Shown here: positions 45,103 to 55,444 of the stretch, piece by piece | Layout of the letters: the number at the start of each line of letters is the position of its first letter | Numbering within the stretch: position 1 is the first letter of the stretch | NCBI GenBank assembly: GCA_964498585.1 | Contig: CAZCHH010000006.1 | Location: 1-64,000, forward strand | Length of the DNA: 64,000 nt | Reading direction: 5' to 3' | From: JAAYJM01 sp964498585 | GTDB taxonomy: Bacteria; Bacteroidota; Ignavibacteria; Kapaibacteriales; UBA2268 | Notes under the pieces: generated by a model | Told to the model about the DNA's origin: nothing | Databases searched by the model: none | Seen by the model: the letters and a program-made list of their open reading frames with translations, nothing else | Translations under genes and position numbers: made by a program

Positions 45103-46206
45103 ATGAAAACAAATCCAAAAGCAACAGTTCTCCTGCTTTTAACATTAGCATTCTTAGGAAATCAAGTAAATGTATATAGCCAGGCAGGTGGTTCAGCAGT
45201 ACCTTTTCTTCTGATTTCTCCAGATGCAAGGTCGAGTGGAATGGGCGAGGTTGGCACAGCTATTGCCGATGATATAAATGCTGTCTTCTGGAATCCTGCT
45301 GGTCTTGCTTTTCAAGATTCTGTGGAGATTAGTATTGACGAATATGTACCTTGGAGACAAGTTTCACTAACTTTTTCTAAATGGCTTCCCCAGTTTAACG
45401 CAGATTTGTTTTATAGCTACGGCACTATCGGGCAATATTTCGAGGATTTAAACGGAACTTTAGCATTCAATGTTGTATTTATGAATCTTGGTGAATTTAC
45501 CAGAACTCTTGAAGATGGTGAGAAAAAAGGAACATTCCAATCCAATGAATTTGCTGTTGGCTTGTCTTATGGAACTATTATTGCAGAAGACCTTGGAATT
45601 GGTGTTCAACTGCGTTATATTCGTTCTAATTTAGCTCCAGTTACTGCTTTTGCCGGTGGCGATGCAGGCGTTGGGAACAGTGTTTCTTTTGATATTGGTA
45701 TGCTATGGAAACCTTATGATTTGGATATTTTTGGTTTGGAACTTGAAGATTTTCTTTCGCTTGGTTTCAACCTCCAAAATGTTGGACCAAAAATTACTTA
45801 TCGCGAAGAATCTGACCCACTTCCAACTACATTAAAGTTAGGTGCTGCTTTCAACGTAATTCGAGATGAATTTAATGATTTAAAGCTTGCTTTTGATTTT
45901 TCTAAACTACTTGTCAAACGTGATAGTTTAGGCTCTGACCCAATTCCAAAATCCTTAATTACCGGCTGGGAAAATGCTGGAGTGGAATTTGCCATTGGTG
46001 CTGAATACTGGTATGAGCATATTGTTGCTTTACGTGCCGGTTATTTTACTGAACCATCAACATTAGGCAATAGAAAATATTGGAACTTTGGCGCTGGTGT
46101 CCGTTATGATATATTCCAACTTGATTTTAGCTTCATTAACACTATTGAAGAAAATCACCCATTAGCTAATACTATGAGGTTTTCATTGCTTGTAGATTGG
46201 AAATAA
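45103..46206 (+). CDS. porV: PorV/PorQ-family outer-membrane protein of the T9SS
   Basis: 367 residues from the ATG at 45103, which has GGAGAG eight bases upstream; an ATG at 45091 is also in frame but that ribosome site lies inside it. Signal peptide, then AGGSAVPFLLISPDARSSGMGE and GTAIADDINAVFWNPAGLA, the PorV/PorQ signature, then FadL-like barrel strands to the end. PorV shuttles cargo from SprA to PorU. The gene lies between porU and sprA, so PorV rather than PorQ is favoured. Confidence 0.9.
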   Translation: MKTNPKATVLLLLTLAFLGNQVNVYSQAGGSAVPFLLISPDARSSGMGEVGTAIADDINAVFWNPAGLAFQDSVEISIDEYVPWRQVSLTFSKWLPQFNADLFYSYGTIGQYFEDLNGTLAFNVVFMNLGEFTRTLEDGEKKGTFQSNEFAVGLSYGTIIAEDLGIGVQLRYIRSNLAPVTAFAGGDAGVGNSVSFDIGMLWKPYDLDIFGLELEDFLSLGFNLQNVGPKITYREESDPLPTTLKLGAAFNVIRDEFNDLKLAFDFSKLLVKRDSLGSDPIPKSLITGWENAGVEFAIGAEYWYEHIVALRAGYFTEPSTLGNRKYWNFGAGVRYDIFQLDFSFINTIEENHPLANTMRFSLLVDWK

Positions 46207-46214
46207 ATCCATCT

Positions 46215-47123
46215 ATGCTAATAAAAAATGAAATACTAAAAGAATTTGAAAGATTAGCAAATCTTTTTTCGAAGCGTTTTATTAAATGTAAAAGTTTTTT
46301 TTCTGAAAACTCTGTTCACGACCTTAGAGTTTCTATAAGAAAACTTTCTTCTCTTTTATTTGCTTTAAATGTTTTTTCAGATTCTACTTATCTTTTAAGC
46401 ATAAGTAATGAAATAAAAAAACAACTAAAATTGCTTAATCCTTTGAGAGATACTCAAGTTCAGATTCTTGCTTTGCAAAATATGTTCTATACATATCCTT
46501 TTCTTATTGATTTTTATAAGTTCTTGCTTAATAATGAGAAAGAACTGATTTATAAAATAAATAAAAAATTACTCAAAATAAATCTTGATTTCTTTGAATC
46601 TCAGGTTTTATTCCTAAAAATTGATTTGAAAAAAGTCAGTTTTGAATGCTTTGAATTGGATAAACTTATAGAAATAAAATCAGAATCATTCAATTATATA
46701 ATTGACTATTTTGATGATATTAACATGCTTTTGTTAGAATCAAACGTTCTCAAAAATGAAGGGAAAAGAATAAATAATATAATTAATTCCTTCAATTTAG
46801 AAAATGAATGGTCAGAAATTCTTGGTAAACTACATAAACTTAGATTATACTTTAAAAAGTATAGGTATATTTCAGAAATAATTAATAATGTTTCAATTTC
46901 AAATTCACAAACTATAAAAAAGATGCAGGGAATACAAGATGCACTCGGTGAAATTCAAGACAGTCAAATATTCCTAAAGTCATTAAACTCTTATTTCAAA
47001 AAAAGCAATACTATTTATAACTATAGAATTAATAAAGTTATCAAAAACTTAATTGCAAAACAAAAACAGATAGTTATAGATTTCTGTAATGATAAAGAAG
47101 CATTGCTTTCGTTAAATTATTGA
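46215..47123 (+). CDS. CHAD-domain protein
   Basis: 302 residues. CHAD domains are all-helical bundles with conserved histidines and basic residues and bind polyphosphate. The signatures here are SVHDLRVSIRKLSSLLFAL near the start and LHKLRLYFKKYRYISEI later. There is no signal peptide, so it is cytoplasmic. It starts eight bases after porV and ends 21 before sprA, so it is likely co-transcribed with them. That is unexpected because no CHAD role in T9SS is known to me. An upstream in-frame TTG (46197) would overlap porV; the ATG is preferred. Confidence 0.85.
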   Translation: MLIKNEILKEFERLANLFSKRFIKCKSFFSENSVHDLRVSIRKLSSLLFALNVFSDSTYLLSISNEIKKQLKLLNPLRDTQVQILALQNMFYTYPFLIDFYKFLLNNEKELIYKINKKLLKINLDFFESQVLFLKIDLKKVSFECFELDKLIEIKSESFNYIIDYFDDINMLLLESNVLKNEGKRINNIINSFNLENEWSEILGKLHKLRLYFKKYRYISEIINNVSISNSQTIKKMQGIQDALGEIQDSQIFLKSLNSYFKKSNTIYNYRINKVIKNLIAKQKQIVIDFCNDKEALLSLNY

Positions 47124-47144
47124 TTTATTTATTTTAAAGAAGTA

Positions 47145-50100
47145 ATGATGTTAATTCTCAATTGGATAAAAATTTTTGACAATAGAAAAATCTGTCATTG
47201 CTTAACTAACAAGAGTTCTTATAACAATGAGAATAATCTTGTTAGTTTTAAAAAAACAAATTCATTTTTCAGAACATCATATAAGCAATCTTATTTATTA
47301 TTGCTTTTTTTATTTTTATATTTTAACACTCAATACGAATTAAAAGCTGATAATTATAAGCAGTATAATCCTTATTTTTTTTATTATCAACCAGTAAACA
47401 ATTTTTTCTTATACCAGTATAATTTTTTCATTTATAATTTATTATATAGTAATTATAATTATTATTCAAATCCGATTTTCCAAACGCCATTTTTTTTGTT
47501 GCTCAATTTTCAGCAACAGAATCCAGAGAATTTTCTTATAGACACAACAATCAAAACACCTCCTCCGTTTGCTATTGATGACAGCACCATTTATCCTTTT
47601 TCAAAATATTTGGATTATGAACTTTTAAACAGATACTCTCCAGACCATCCGAAGTCAGACGCAAGGACAAAAATGCTGCCACAGGATTACAGAAGAAAAA
47701 TTGATATAGATTCAAATGCGTCGAAATTAAAATCAAATGAAACATTTTTCGATAGGCCTGTAGGTTACGATTACGAAATTCCTATTGATGAATATTTAGC
47801 AATGCGTAAGAAAGTAATACAAAATGGAATATGGGACTCTTTAATGAATCGTTACGATTTGAGCGCAGCTCTTTCTGGCGGTGATATTGCACGTATGCTT
47901 GCTTCTTCCACGGGATTGACTATCCCAATACCACCAAATCCGATTATATCATTATTTGGGAAACCTGAAATCAGCATTAATGTAAACGGAGAAGTAAATC
48001 TTCGCGTTGGCTGGCGCTGGGATTCTCAAAATCTTGGTACTGTATCTGCTTTTGGTCAATCACAATCTTCACCAATTTTTAGTCAGGATATCAGAGTTAA
48101 CGTAAGCGGTAGAATTGGTGATAAATTTAAAATTGGAACCGATTGGAACACCCGCCGTCAATTTGAATACGATAATAAATTTAAAGTTTCTTACGAAGGT
48201 GAAGATGACGAAATTATTAAATTAATTGAAGTTGGTAATGTTTCACTTCCTACTACGTCAAGTTTAATAAGTGGTGGACAAGCACTTTTTGGAGTCAGGG
48301 CAGATTTTCAGTTTGGTCCATTATATTTAAAAACTATTGGTTCTCAAAAGCGTGGTGAAAGAAAATTTGTAAACGTAAAAGGAGGTACAAGCCGTCAGCA
48401 TTTCCAAATTAGAGCTTACGAATATGCAAAAAATCACTTTTTCTTAGATACAGCTTATAAAGCAATTTATAATGAATATTTTAAGCATTCAACACCAGTT
48501 ATTCCGGCTAGTTCAAATTATTACAGAGTAAAAGAAATATATGTATGGGAATCAACAGGTGATGTTCGCGATGGTCCATATTCTTCAAATTCTGTTGCTA
48601 TAGCTGATTTAGAACCTAAAATGATGAAGATGAACGAGCAGTATGACCAAGCTATTAAACATTCTCCAATACAATCAGGTGTCGTTGAACGTGCAAATTT
48701 TTTAAAATTAGATTCAAGTCGTTATAAGTATAATCCTAATTTAGGTACTCTTACTATTCATAATTTACGATTAGACAGAACTTACGCAGTTAACTACAGA
48801 ATAGAAGGAGCTACTACTGCGCTTGAAGACGATTTATACTATGGTACTTTCAATGAATTGAACAATGAAAGAGACACTATGATATTGAAGTTGATTTATC
48901 GGCCAAATCTTCAGCCCGGTTTCTCTACATTATGGAAGCGTCAAATGAAAAACATTTATTCAATTAATGCTACTAATGTAAATGTTAATGATACTGAAAT
49001 AGGAATTTGGTATATCAATAAATCGAACGATTCAAGTGATGTTTTGCCCGGAGCAAGCGATAAATTGGTATCGGTTCTACGGGTTGACCAGGTTAACAAC
49101 AGCACTGGAGCTACGCCTCCAGATGGGAAATTTGACTTAAAAGAACCATTCTTTAATGCTGTCAGAGGAGAAATTACTTTTCCAAGTGCTGAGCCATTTC
49201 GTCAAGGGCTTATTGATTATTTTGAAAAAATCGGTTCACCTCAAGTCGCTCAACAATATATTTACGGCGATGTTTATGACACTACTTTCGATGTTGCCAG
49301 AAAAAATACTGCCAGAGATAGATTTATTATTTCTGGCGAAGTAACCGGAACAGCAACCAATACTATTTCTCTCGGTGCTTATAATTTATCACCCGGAAGT
49401 GTTAAAGTTACTCTTGATGGAGTTACTCTTCGGGAATATGAAGACTACGTCGTAGATTATTATTCAGGAAGATTAACTTTAAGAAATCCTAGAGCAACCT
49501 TACCGAATGCTAATTTGAATGTTGAATATGAAGCCAATGATGTTTTTAATTTAACTACAAAAACTTTGCTTGGAGTTCGTGGAGATTATGAGTTATTTAA
49601 AAGTCGGGACCTAAATGCTAATTTGGGTTTCACTTTTATGTATTACGACCAGGCAGCAATTGTTGACAGAGTGAGATTAGGCGAGGAACCTGTAGCAAAT
49701 TCAATGCTTGGATTTGATGCAAAACTTAACTGGGATACTCCCTGGCTTACTAAATTACTTGACAATATACCATTTTATGATACAAAAGCTCCATCTTCGA
49801 TGGGGATTCGTGGAGAATGGGCAATGATTCTTCCAGAGCCGAACAAACGAACTTCCGATGTTGCCTCGGACAATAATGAACCAGTTGTTTATGTTGATGA
49901 TTTTGAAGGTGCGCAAAGATATATTTCGCTCGGATTATCTCCTTATCAATGGCAGCATTGTTCTCAACCTGAAGATAGTTCGATTGCATTTAATGATTTA
50001 GAAAGAGCAAAGTTCAGAGGAAAAACATTTTGGTATCAGTACTTTATAGCCCGTACTCCTATTAAGGAAGTTTACCCAGAACGTTCTACCGTGCAGGGAC

Positions 50101-53100
50101 GCTCAAATTTAAGTCCACTGCATATTAACTTTAATCCTTATGAACGTGGAATATATAATAAAAATCCAGAATTTTTAGATAGAAGAAACCCAAATTTCGA
50201 TAGCACAAATGTTTTCAGTTATAAACTGGAAAATAAGGAAAAAATTTGGGGCGGTTTTATGAAACTATTCTCGTCTTTTACTACAAATTTTGACTCTGAA
50301 AATATTGAGTATATAGAAATAATGATGAAAATCGACCAATATGAACCCGGACTTAGTAAAATGTATATAGATATAGGTCAGATTAGTGAGGACATCATAC
50401 CAAATCAATCTTTAGATACTGAAGATGGTATTACTGCTGCTAATCCTATGCCTAACAATATTATTGATGCAGGAGAGGATGTTGGTATTGATGCCTGGGA
50501 TAACTTAAAAGAAAAAGAAGAATATCCTTCACCGTTAAATTTAGAAGATGACCCTTCAAGAGATGATTATAAATTTGATTTTGCAAAAGATGATGATTTA
50601 AGATACGAAGAAGATTTTATTAATTATAATAATTTTGAAGGTAATGCAAGCATTTCTGAAATGGGACAATTTCCTGATACAGAAATTTTGAATAGTAACA
50701 ATGGGCAAACAATAGCATTAGACAATTCATACTTTCAATATGAAGTAAATTTAGTTCCAGACCCAAACAACAATACCCAAATTGTTGGTGGCGGTAGTAA
50801 TGGCTGGTATTTATATCGTATTCCAATTCGTGACCCAAAGAAAAGAGTTGGAAATCCACTGTTTTCTAATATTCAGTATATCAGAGTTTGGTTCAAAGGT
50901 GGTTCTTTTAAAGCAAGTATTGCAGAATGGCGCCTTCTCGGTTCGAACTGGCAAAGAGTAAACAATTTACAAAATGTTCCAACAGACGATAGCGTTATTC
51001 AGGTTTCTTTTGTTAATATTGAAGAAAACAGCGGACCTCCAGATTACTATACTATGCCTCCTGGAGTTAGTCCTCCAAAACAGTTGAATAATCCAGACCC
51101 AAATCAGATTATTAAACTTAATGAGCAGTCATTAGCAATTAAAGTGAAAAATCTTAGATATGGTGAAGAAAGAATGGCAGTCCGATTCTTTCAACCACTT
51201 GATATTTTCTATTATTCAAAATTAAAGGTATTTCTTCATGGCGATGGCTCTATGCCAGAAAATATGGTAGCCGGTGCAGTTCCTAAAGCTTATGCTTTTA
51301 TGCGTTTTGGTACTGATTCATCAAATTATTATGAATATCGAAGACCTTTGCTAAGGGATTGGGACAAAAACACTATTGAAATTGAATTGTCAGCACTGAC
51401 AGCGATTAAACAAATCAGAGATACATTAAATTTATGGGACAGGCAGGTATTTCCTGTTCCAAATGACCCATTAGCATATTTTGCGATACGCGGTAATCCA
51501 GTTCTCACCCGAATTCAGTTCTTTGGCTTTGGTATAGCAAATCCGGCCGAGCGTTATCCTAATGAACTTACAACTACAATGTGGATTGACGAACTGCGCT
51601 TACTGAGTCCGGAAGACAGGGCTGACTGGTCCGGAGTAGCAAATTTCGATGTTAAATTGGCTGATTTAGGTAATATAAATGCTTCATTCAGCCATTCAAG
51701 ACCAAATTTCCACATGATTGAAAACAGGTTTGGGAACAGAGTTAGTACTACTAACTGGACAGTTACTGTTCAGGGTAATTTGGAAAAATTTGCTCCTGCT
51801 TCTTTTTCAGAAATGAAAGTACCTATTACTTTTACTCATGCCGAATATATGGAAAATCCTGAATATGTTGCCAACAATGATATTAAATTAGAGGAAGCTG
51901 CTGAGTCAGCGCGAAGACAAGCAATACAGCAAGGATTTTCTGAATTTGAAGCAGATGAAATAGCAAATAATATTAGATTGCGTTCTCAGACTTTAAGAAT
52001 ACAGGATAGCTGGGCTTTAACAGGAGTTCGGCTTGGCATTCCATCAAGTTTTTGGTTGGTTAATCAAACTATCAATCGGATAACTTTCGGGTATTCATAT
52101 TCACAGGAGTTTTTACGTTCTCCATTATACGTTGAACGCTTTAATTGGATTTGGCAGTTTACAACTCAATATGGAGTGCAAATTCCTGATATTCTGTCAG
52201 TTAATCCGACTTCATGGCTCGAAGATGTTCCACTGATTGGAATATATAATAAATTAAAAATTAACATATTACCAATAAGTTTCAATTATTCATTTAATTT
52301 AATGCGACGAAGGACAACCGAACAATCGCGTTATCTTGAATATCCTAGCCCGGTGTACAGAGATTTCTCTGCTCAGCAACAGGCACAATTAAACTGGAAA
52401 TTAGCTGAAGGCGGCTTCTTTAATCCAACTATTGATTATTCCGTTACTACCCGTAGCACATTAGTACCTTTAGAGCTTGATGAATTTGGAAAGCAACGCA
52501 CCGGAAGTGAAATAGCCGCTTTAATGTTTTTCAATAATGGAAAATTAATTGACCTTGGACGCAGTAATCAACATACTCAAAACTTAGTCATTAATTTCAA
52601 ACCACGTCTGCCGCTCGGTGATTTGCTACGTTTCTTTGATATGACAGGTTCTTTTAATACAAATTATTCTTGGCAAGACCCACTTCAAACAGACTTATCT
52701 ATTGCTGATGCTGCTAAAAGTGCCGGTTTCCAAAATAATATCAGGATAAACACTAGTTTTAAATTGAAATCGTTTGGCGATATGCTTTTTGGTGCTTCTC
52801 CTTCTAATGATAAAAAAATAAAAAAAAGTCAACCTGATACTACAACTGTTACTACAACGCAACCGAGTTCGAACGTATTCAAATCAATTGGAAATATATT
52901 CAAATTCATTTTCTTTGATTATGATAAATTCGATATAAATTTCACTCAGAATAACACTGCTACAAATCCCGGCGTTTACGGCGGAACTGGTATGACAAAT
53001 TTTTGGGCAAGAGGGCTTATATTTCAGCAAAGTGAAATGTATCTTGGACCTTCTTTCCCATATCAACTTGGTTTGGTGAGCAATCCTCACGGCGGTTATA

Positions 53101-54230
53101 ACATTGAATCATCAAGTAAATTCCCATTCTTTAGTTTTTCTACTTATCCCGGACTAAGACCTAAGAATTCAATTCTGCAGGATAATTTCAGCCAGAAAAC
53201 TTCTCTTGAACTTAAGACTTCACGTCCTCTTTGGGAAGGAGCTACTTTAGAACTAACCTGGAAATCTGAACTTGGATATAACAGAAATCAAACAGTTATT
53301 TCTGATAGTTTGGGAATACCTACTTTTACAAATATAGTCGCTTTAGAATCCTTTAATCGTACTTATTTAACATTTCCTTCTTTTTTCGGTTTAAATGTTT
53401 TTAATAATACAATTGAGCATGTGATAGACCTTTATAACGAAGAAAAGACACGGATTCAAGCTATGGATTTAGATACTTTAACAAAAAACAGTTTGCTGCT
53501 TAATGCACTTTCTGAGTCATTCCATAGCGGTATGGAAGCTTTTAGCATTTTTGGTGGCAAAGTTGGTAAGTTCTTGCCTGCAATTAACTGGGGAATCAGA
53601 TGGGAAGGAATTGAAAAGTGGGGTATTTGGGGAGGCATAGCTAAAAAGATTTCTTTTGAGCATTTGTATAGTACCAAATATACTGAAAGTGCGCAAATTA
53701 CTGATAATGGAAGAGCGGTTCAAAGTCAGCAAATTCAATACGGATTCCAGCCACTTTTTGGAATTACTATGTCTTTTGATGAAAAAGAGCTTAATGGACT
53801 TTTAACTGCTACATTAAAGTATAATTCTACTTCTCAATATCAACTATCCTCTTCGAACAGGTCAACAATTACACGTCAGGCAACAGACGAAATCCAAGCT
53901 CAAGCAAGCTATACTTTAAAGGGATTTGAATTTCCGTTATTTGATTTAATCTTAAAAAACGATATAGAATTTAGCTTTACTGGCTCTTTCAAAAAGAATA
54001 GACGCTCTACTTATGATGTTTTGGATTATGCCGGAGAAAATGGAAGAACTCTCGATGGAAATACACAAATTACATTAGAACCAAGAGTTAGATATTCGAT
54101 GAGTAATAGAATTACTGCTTCTTTCTTTATTCGTTATGAAGGTACTTACACAGAAGGTGCATCTACTCCCGGCTATAACACTGTCCAAACAGGTTTAGAT
54201 ATTAGAATTTCTATTGCTGGTGGAAGATAA
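47145..54230 (+). CDS. sprA: SprA, outer-membrane translocon of the type IX secretion system
   Basis: 2361 residues, close to the 2400 of other SprA proteins, which form a single-chain 36-strand barrel. A 45-residue polar stretch precedes the hydrophobic signal (about 48-65), so the true start may lie further on, but no better ATG is seen. Typical SprA strands include LSGGDIARMLASSTGLTIPI, ISLFGKPEISINVNGEVNLR, GTDWNTRRQFEYDNKFKVSY, VRGEITFPSAEPF and VYVDDFEGAQRYISLG. The last segments are barrel strands ending TGLDIRISIAGGR. It is last in the porU-porV-CHAD-sprA order. Confidence 0.94.
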   Translation: MMLILNWIKIFDNRKICHCLTNKSSYNNENNLVSFKKTNSFFRTSYKQSYLLLLFLFLYFNTQYELKADNYKQYNPYFFYYQPVNNFFLYQYNFFIYNLLYSNYNYYSNPIFQTPFFLLLNFQQQNPENFLIDTTIKTPPPFAIDDSTIYPFSKYLDYELLNRYSPDHPKSDARTKMLPQDYRRKIDIDSNASKLKSNETFFDRPVGYDYEIPIDEYLAMRKKVIQNGIWDSLMNRYDLSAALSGGDIARMLASSTGLTIPIPPNPIISLFGKPEISINVNGEVNLRVGWRWDSQNLGTVSAFGQSQSSPIFSQDIRVNVSGRIGDKFKIGTDWNTRRQFEYDNKFKVSYEGEDDEIIKLIEVGNVSLPTTSSLISGGQALFGVRADFQFGPLYLKTIGSQKRGERKFVNVKGGTSRQHFQIRAYEYAKNHFFLDTAYKAIYNEYFKHSTPVIPASSNYYRVKEIYVWESTGDVRDGPYSSNSVAIADLEPKMMKMNEQYDQAIKHSPIQSGVVERANFLKLDSSRYKYNPNLGTLTIHNLRLDRTYAVNYRIEGATTALEDDLYYGTFNELNNERDTMILKLIYRPNLQPGFSTLWKRQMKNIYSINATNVNVNDTEIGIWYINKSNDSSDVLPGASDKLVSVLRVDQVNNSTGATPPDGKFDLKEPFFNAVRGEITFPSAEPFRQGLIDYFEKIGSPQVAQQYIYGDVYDTTFDVARKNTARDRFIISGEVTGTATNTISLGAYNLSPGSVKVTLDGVTLREYEDYVVDYYSGRLTLRNPRATLPNANLNVEYEANDVFNLTTKTLLGVRGDYELFKSRDLNANLGFTFMYYDQAAIVDRVRLGEEPVANSMLGFDAKLNWDTPWLTKLLDNIPFYDTKAPSSMGIRGEWAMILPEPNKRTSDVASDNNEPVVYVDDFEGAQRYISLGLSPYQWQHCSQPEDSSIAFNDLERAKFRGKTFWYQYFIARTPIKEVYPERSTVQGRSNLSPLHINFNPYERGIYNKNPEFLDRRNPNFDSTNVFSYKLENKEKIWGGFMKLFSSFTTNFDSENIEYIEIMMKIDQYEPGLSKMYIDIGQISEDIIPNQSLDTEDGITAANPMPNNIIDAGEDVGIDAWDNLKEKEEYPSPLNLEDDPSRDDYKFDFAKDDDLRYEEDFINYNNFEGNASISEMGQFPDTEILNSNNGQTIALDNSYFQYEVNLVPDPNNNTQIVGGGSNGWYLYRIPIRDPKKRVGNPLFSNIQYIRVWFKGGSFKASIAEWRLLGSNWQRVNNLQNVPTDDSVIQVSFVNIEENSGPPDYYTMPPGVSPPKQLNNPDPNQIIKLNEQSLAIKVKNLRYGEERMAVRFFQPLDIFYYSKLKVFLHGDGSMPENMVAGAVPKAYAFMRFGTDSSNYYEYRRPLLRDWDKNTIEIELSALTAIKQIRDTLNLWDRQVFPVPNDPLAYFAIRGNPVLTRIQFFGFGIANPAERYPNELTTTMWIDELRLLSPEDRADWSGVANFDVKLADLGNINASFSHSRPNFHMIENRFGNRVSTTNWTVTVQGNLEKFAPASFSEMKVPITFTHAEYMENPEYVANNDIKLEEAAESARRQAIQQGFSEFEADEIANNIRLRSQTLRIQDSWALTGVRLGIPSSFWLVNQTINRITFGYSYSQEFLRSPLYVERFNWIWQFTTQYGVQIPDILSVNPTSWLEDVPLIGIYNKLKINILPISFNYSFNLMRRRTTEQSRYLEYPSPVYRDFSAQQQAQLNWKLAEGGFFNPTIDYSVTTRSTLVPLELDEFGKQRTGSEIAALMFFNNGKLIDLGRSNQHTQNLVINFKPRLPLGDLLRFFDMTGSFNTNYSWQDPLQTDLSIADAAKSAGFQNNIRINTSFKLKSFGDMLFGASPSNDKKIKKSQPDTTTVTTTQPSSNVFKSIGNIFKFIFFDYDKFDINFTQNNTATNPGVYGGTGMTNFWARGLIFQQSEMYLGPSFPYQLGLVSNPHGGYNIESSSKFPFFSFSTYPGLRPKNSILQDNFSQKTSLELKTSRPLWEGATLELTWKSELGYNRNQTVISDSLGIPTFTNIVALESFNRTYLTFPSFFGLNVFNNTIEHVIDLYNEEKTRIQAMDLDTLTKNSLLLNALSESFHSGMEAFSIFGGKVGKFLPAINWGIRWEGIEKWGIWGGIAKKISFEHLYSTKYTESAQITDNGRAVQSQQIQYGFQPLFGITMSFDEKELNGLLTATLKYNSTSQYQLSSSNRSTITRQATDEIQAQASYTLKGFEFPLFDLILKNDIEFSFTGSFKKNRRSTYDVLDYAGENGRTLDGNTQITLEPRVRYSMSNRITASFFIRYEGTYTEGASTPGYNTVQTGLDIRISIAGGR

Positions 54231-54334
54231 TTTTTTGCAAATATTCTGAAACAGATTAAGATTCCTCACAACGCTTCAGAATGCATTATACAGATTCCAT
54301 TATGAAATGACATAAAGAATACTTATTAATAATT

Positions 54335-54486
54335 TGTCATTCTGGTGTATGCCAGAATCCATCTTAGGAATGCAAGTGAGCTTGCTCACGAAACATCTGG
54401 GCAAGCCCAAATGTATCCGTGAAATAGCTAAAATTGTATAGCGTTGAACAATAATAAGAAGAATTCTGACATTTGTCAGAATGACG
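54335..54486. repeat. MITE-like dispersed repeat, copy C
   Basis: Same inverted ends (TGTCATTCTGG...CCAGAATCCATCTT and GAATTCTGACA...TGTCAGAATGAC) and the GGGCAAGCCCAAATG centre as copies A and B. The shared flank TCTTCTTTTATCAGGG continues to about 54548 and equals the flank at 47-62. Confidence 0.75.
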
Positions 54487-54584
54487 CTTTTAGTAATGTC
54501 AGCTCCATTTTAATAAAGGTCTTCTTTTATCAGGGTGATTCGAGATGACCAAAAAAAAAATAATAAAAACAAATTAGTATAAAT

Positions 54585-54635
54585 CATTTATTATCAATTA
54601 CCGATTATTTTCCTTGAATTTATGAATAATGCAGG
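54585..54635. repeat. 51-bp element duplicated upstream of two unrelated genes (copy 2)
   Basis: Counterpart of 24476-24529, about 70 bases before the thiamine pyrophosphokinase ATG. The ending AATTTATGAATAATGCAGG is identical in both. Confidence 0.55.
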
Positions 54636-54706
54636 TTGTATTGAACTTTGTATACTGATTTTTATTAATTTTACAAAAAAAATTATATAGGATAATATAT
54701 AAAAAA

Positions 54707-55399
54707 ATGGGGAAAAAGAAAGATAAAAAAGATTTACAAAGAATTGAATTTAATGATTTATTGTTCGATTGCATTGTTTGTTTAAACTCAGATTTACCTT
54801 CAAAAAACTTTTTCAAAAAGTTTGAAAACAATAGAATACTTGCTGCAGACGGAGCTGCATTAAAACTTTATAAAAAAGGGATTATTGCTGATATCATTAT
54901 TGGTGACTTAGATTCGTTTAACAGAAGCAGAATGAGAGAAAAATTCAATTCTGATAAAATATTTTATGATGAAAGTCAGGAAACAAATGACTTTCAAAAA
55001 GTATTAGATTTTGCTTTAAAAAGAACTTATCGCAACATATTGGTTCTTGGCTTTCACGGTGGAGAATTGGAACATACTTTGAATAACTGGAGTATTTTAT
55101 TAAAATATAAAAATTTATTGAATTTATGTATTTATGAAAAAAATCGGTATGCTATTCCGATTGAAGGAAATATTGAATTGAAATGCAAAAAAGGAGAAAT
55201 TTTATCACTAATACCACAAACAGAAGCGATTATTACTTCTAAGAATTTAAAATGGGAACTGAATAATGAATTGCTTAAGTTGGGAATAAGGGAAGGAGCC
55301 CGCAATGTTGCAACAGAAAATTTAATTTACTTGAATATAGAAAAAGGAAGTATATTACTTTTTTTTGATTCAAGGATACCTTTTGCACCAAAAAAATGA
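54707..55399 (+). CDS. thiN: thiamine pyrophosphokinase
   Basis: Transfers pyrophosphate from ATP to thiamine to give TPP. The 230 residues include ILAADGAALKLYKKGIIADI followed by IIGDLDSF, the family acidic motif. Then come SQETNDFQKVLDFA and LVLGFHGGELEHTLNN, equivalent to the usual D-x-T-D and GGRxDH blocks. Here SQETND keeps the acidic residue, while GGELEHT replaces GGRLDHT, a small deviation. No TPP riboswitch is evident in the leader. The next gene starts 45 bases later. Confidence 0.87.
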   Translation: MGKKKDKKDLQRIEFNDLLFDCIVCLNSDLPSKNFFKKFENNRILAADGAALKLYKKGIIADIIIGDLDSFNRSRMREKFNSDKIFYDESQETNDFQKVLDFALKRTYRNILVLGFHGGELEHTLNNWSILLKYKNLLNLCIYEKNRYAIPIEGNIELKCKKGEILSLIPQTEAIITSKNLKWELNNELLKLGIREGARNVATENLIYLNIEKGSILLFFDSRIPFAPKK

Positions 55400-55444
55400 T
55401 TATTTTTGCCAATGTATTATTTTTTCATTTTTCTATAATACAAA

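Noticed and set aside
54636..54706. A TPP riboswitch before the thiamine pyrophosphokinase gene
   Set aside because: I could not find the conserved THI-box sequence blocks; the leader is short and almost pure A/T.
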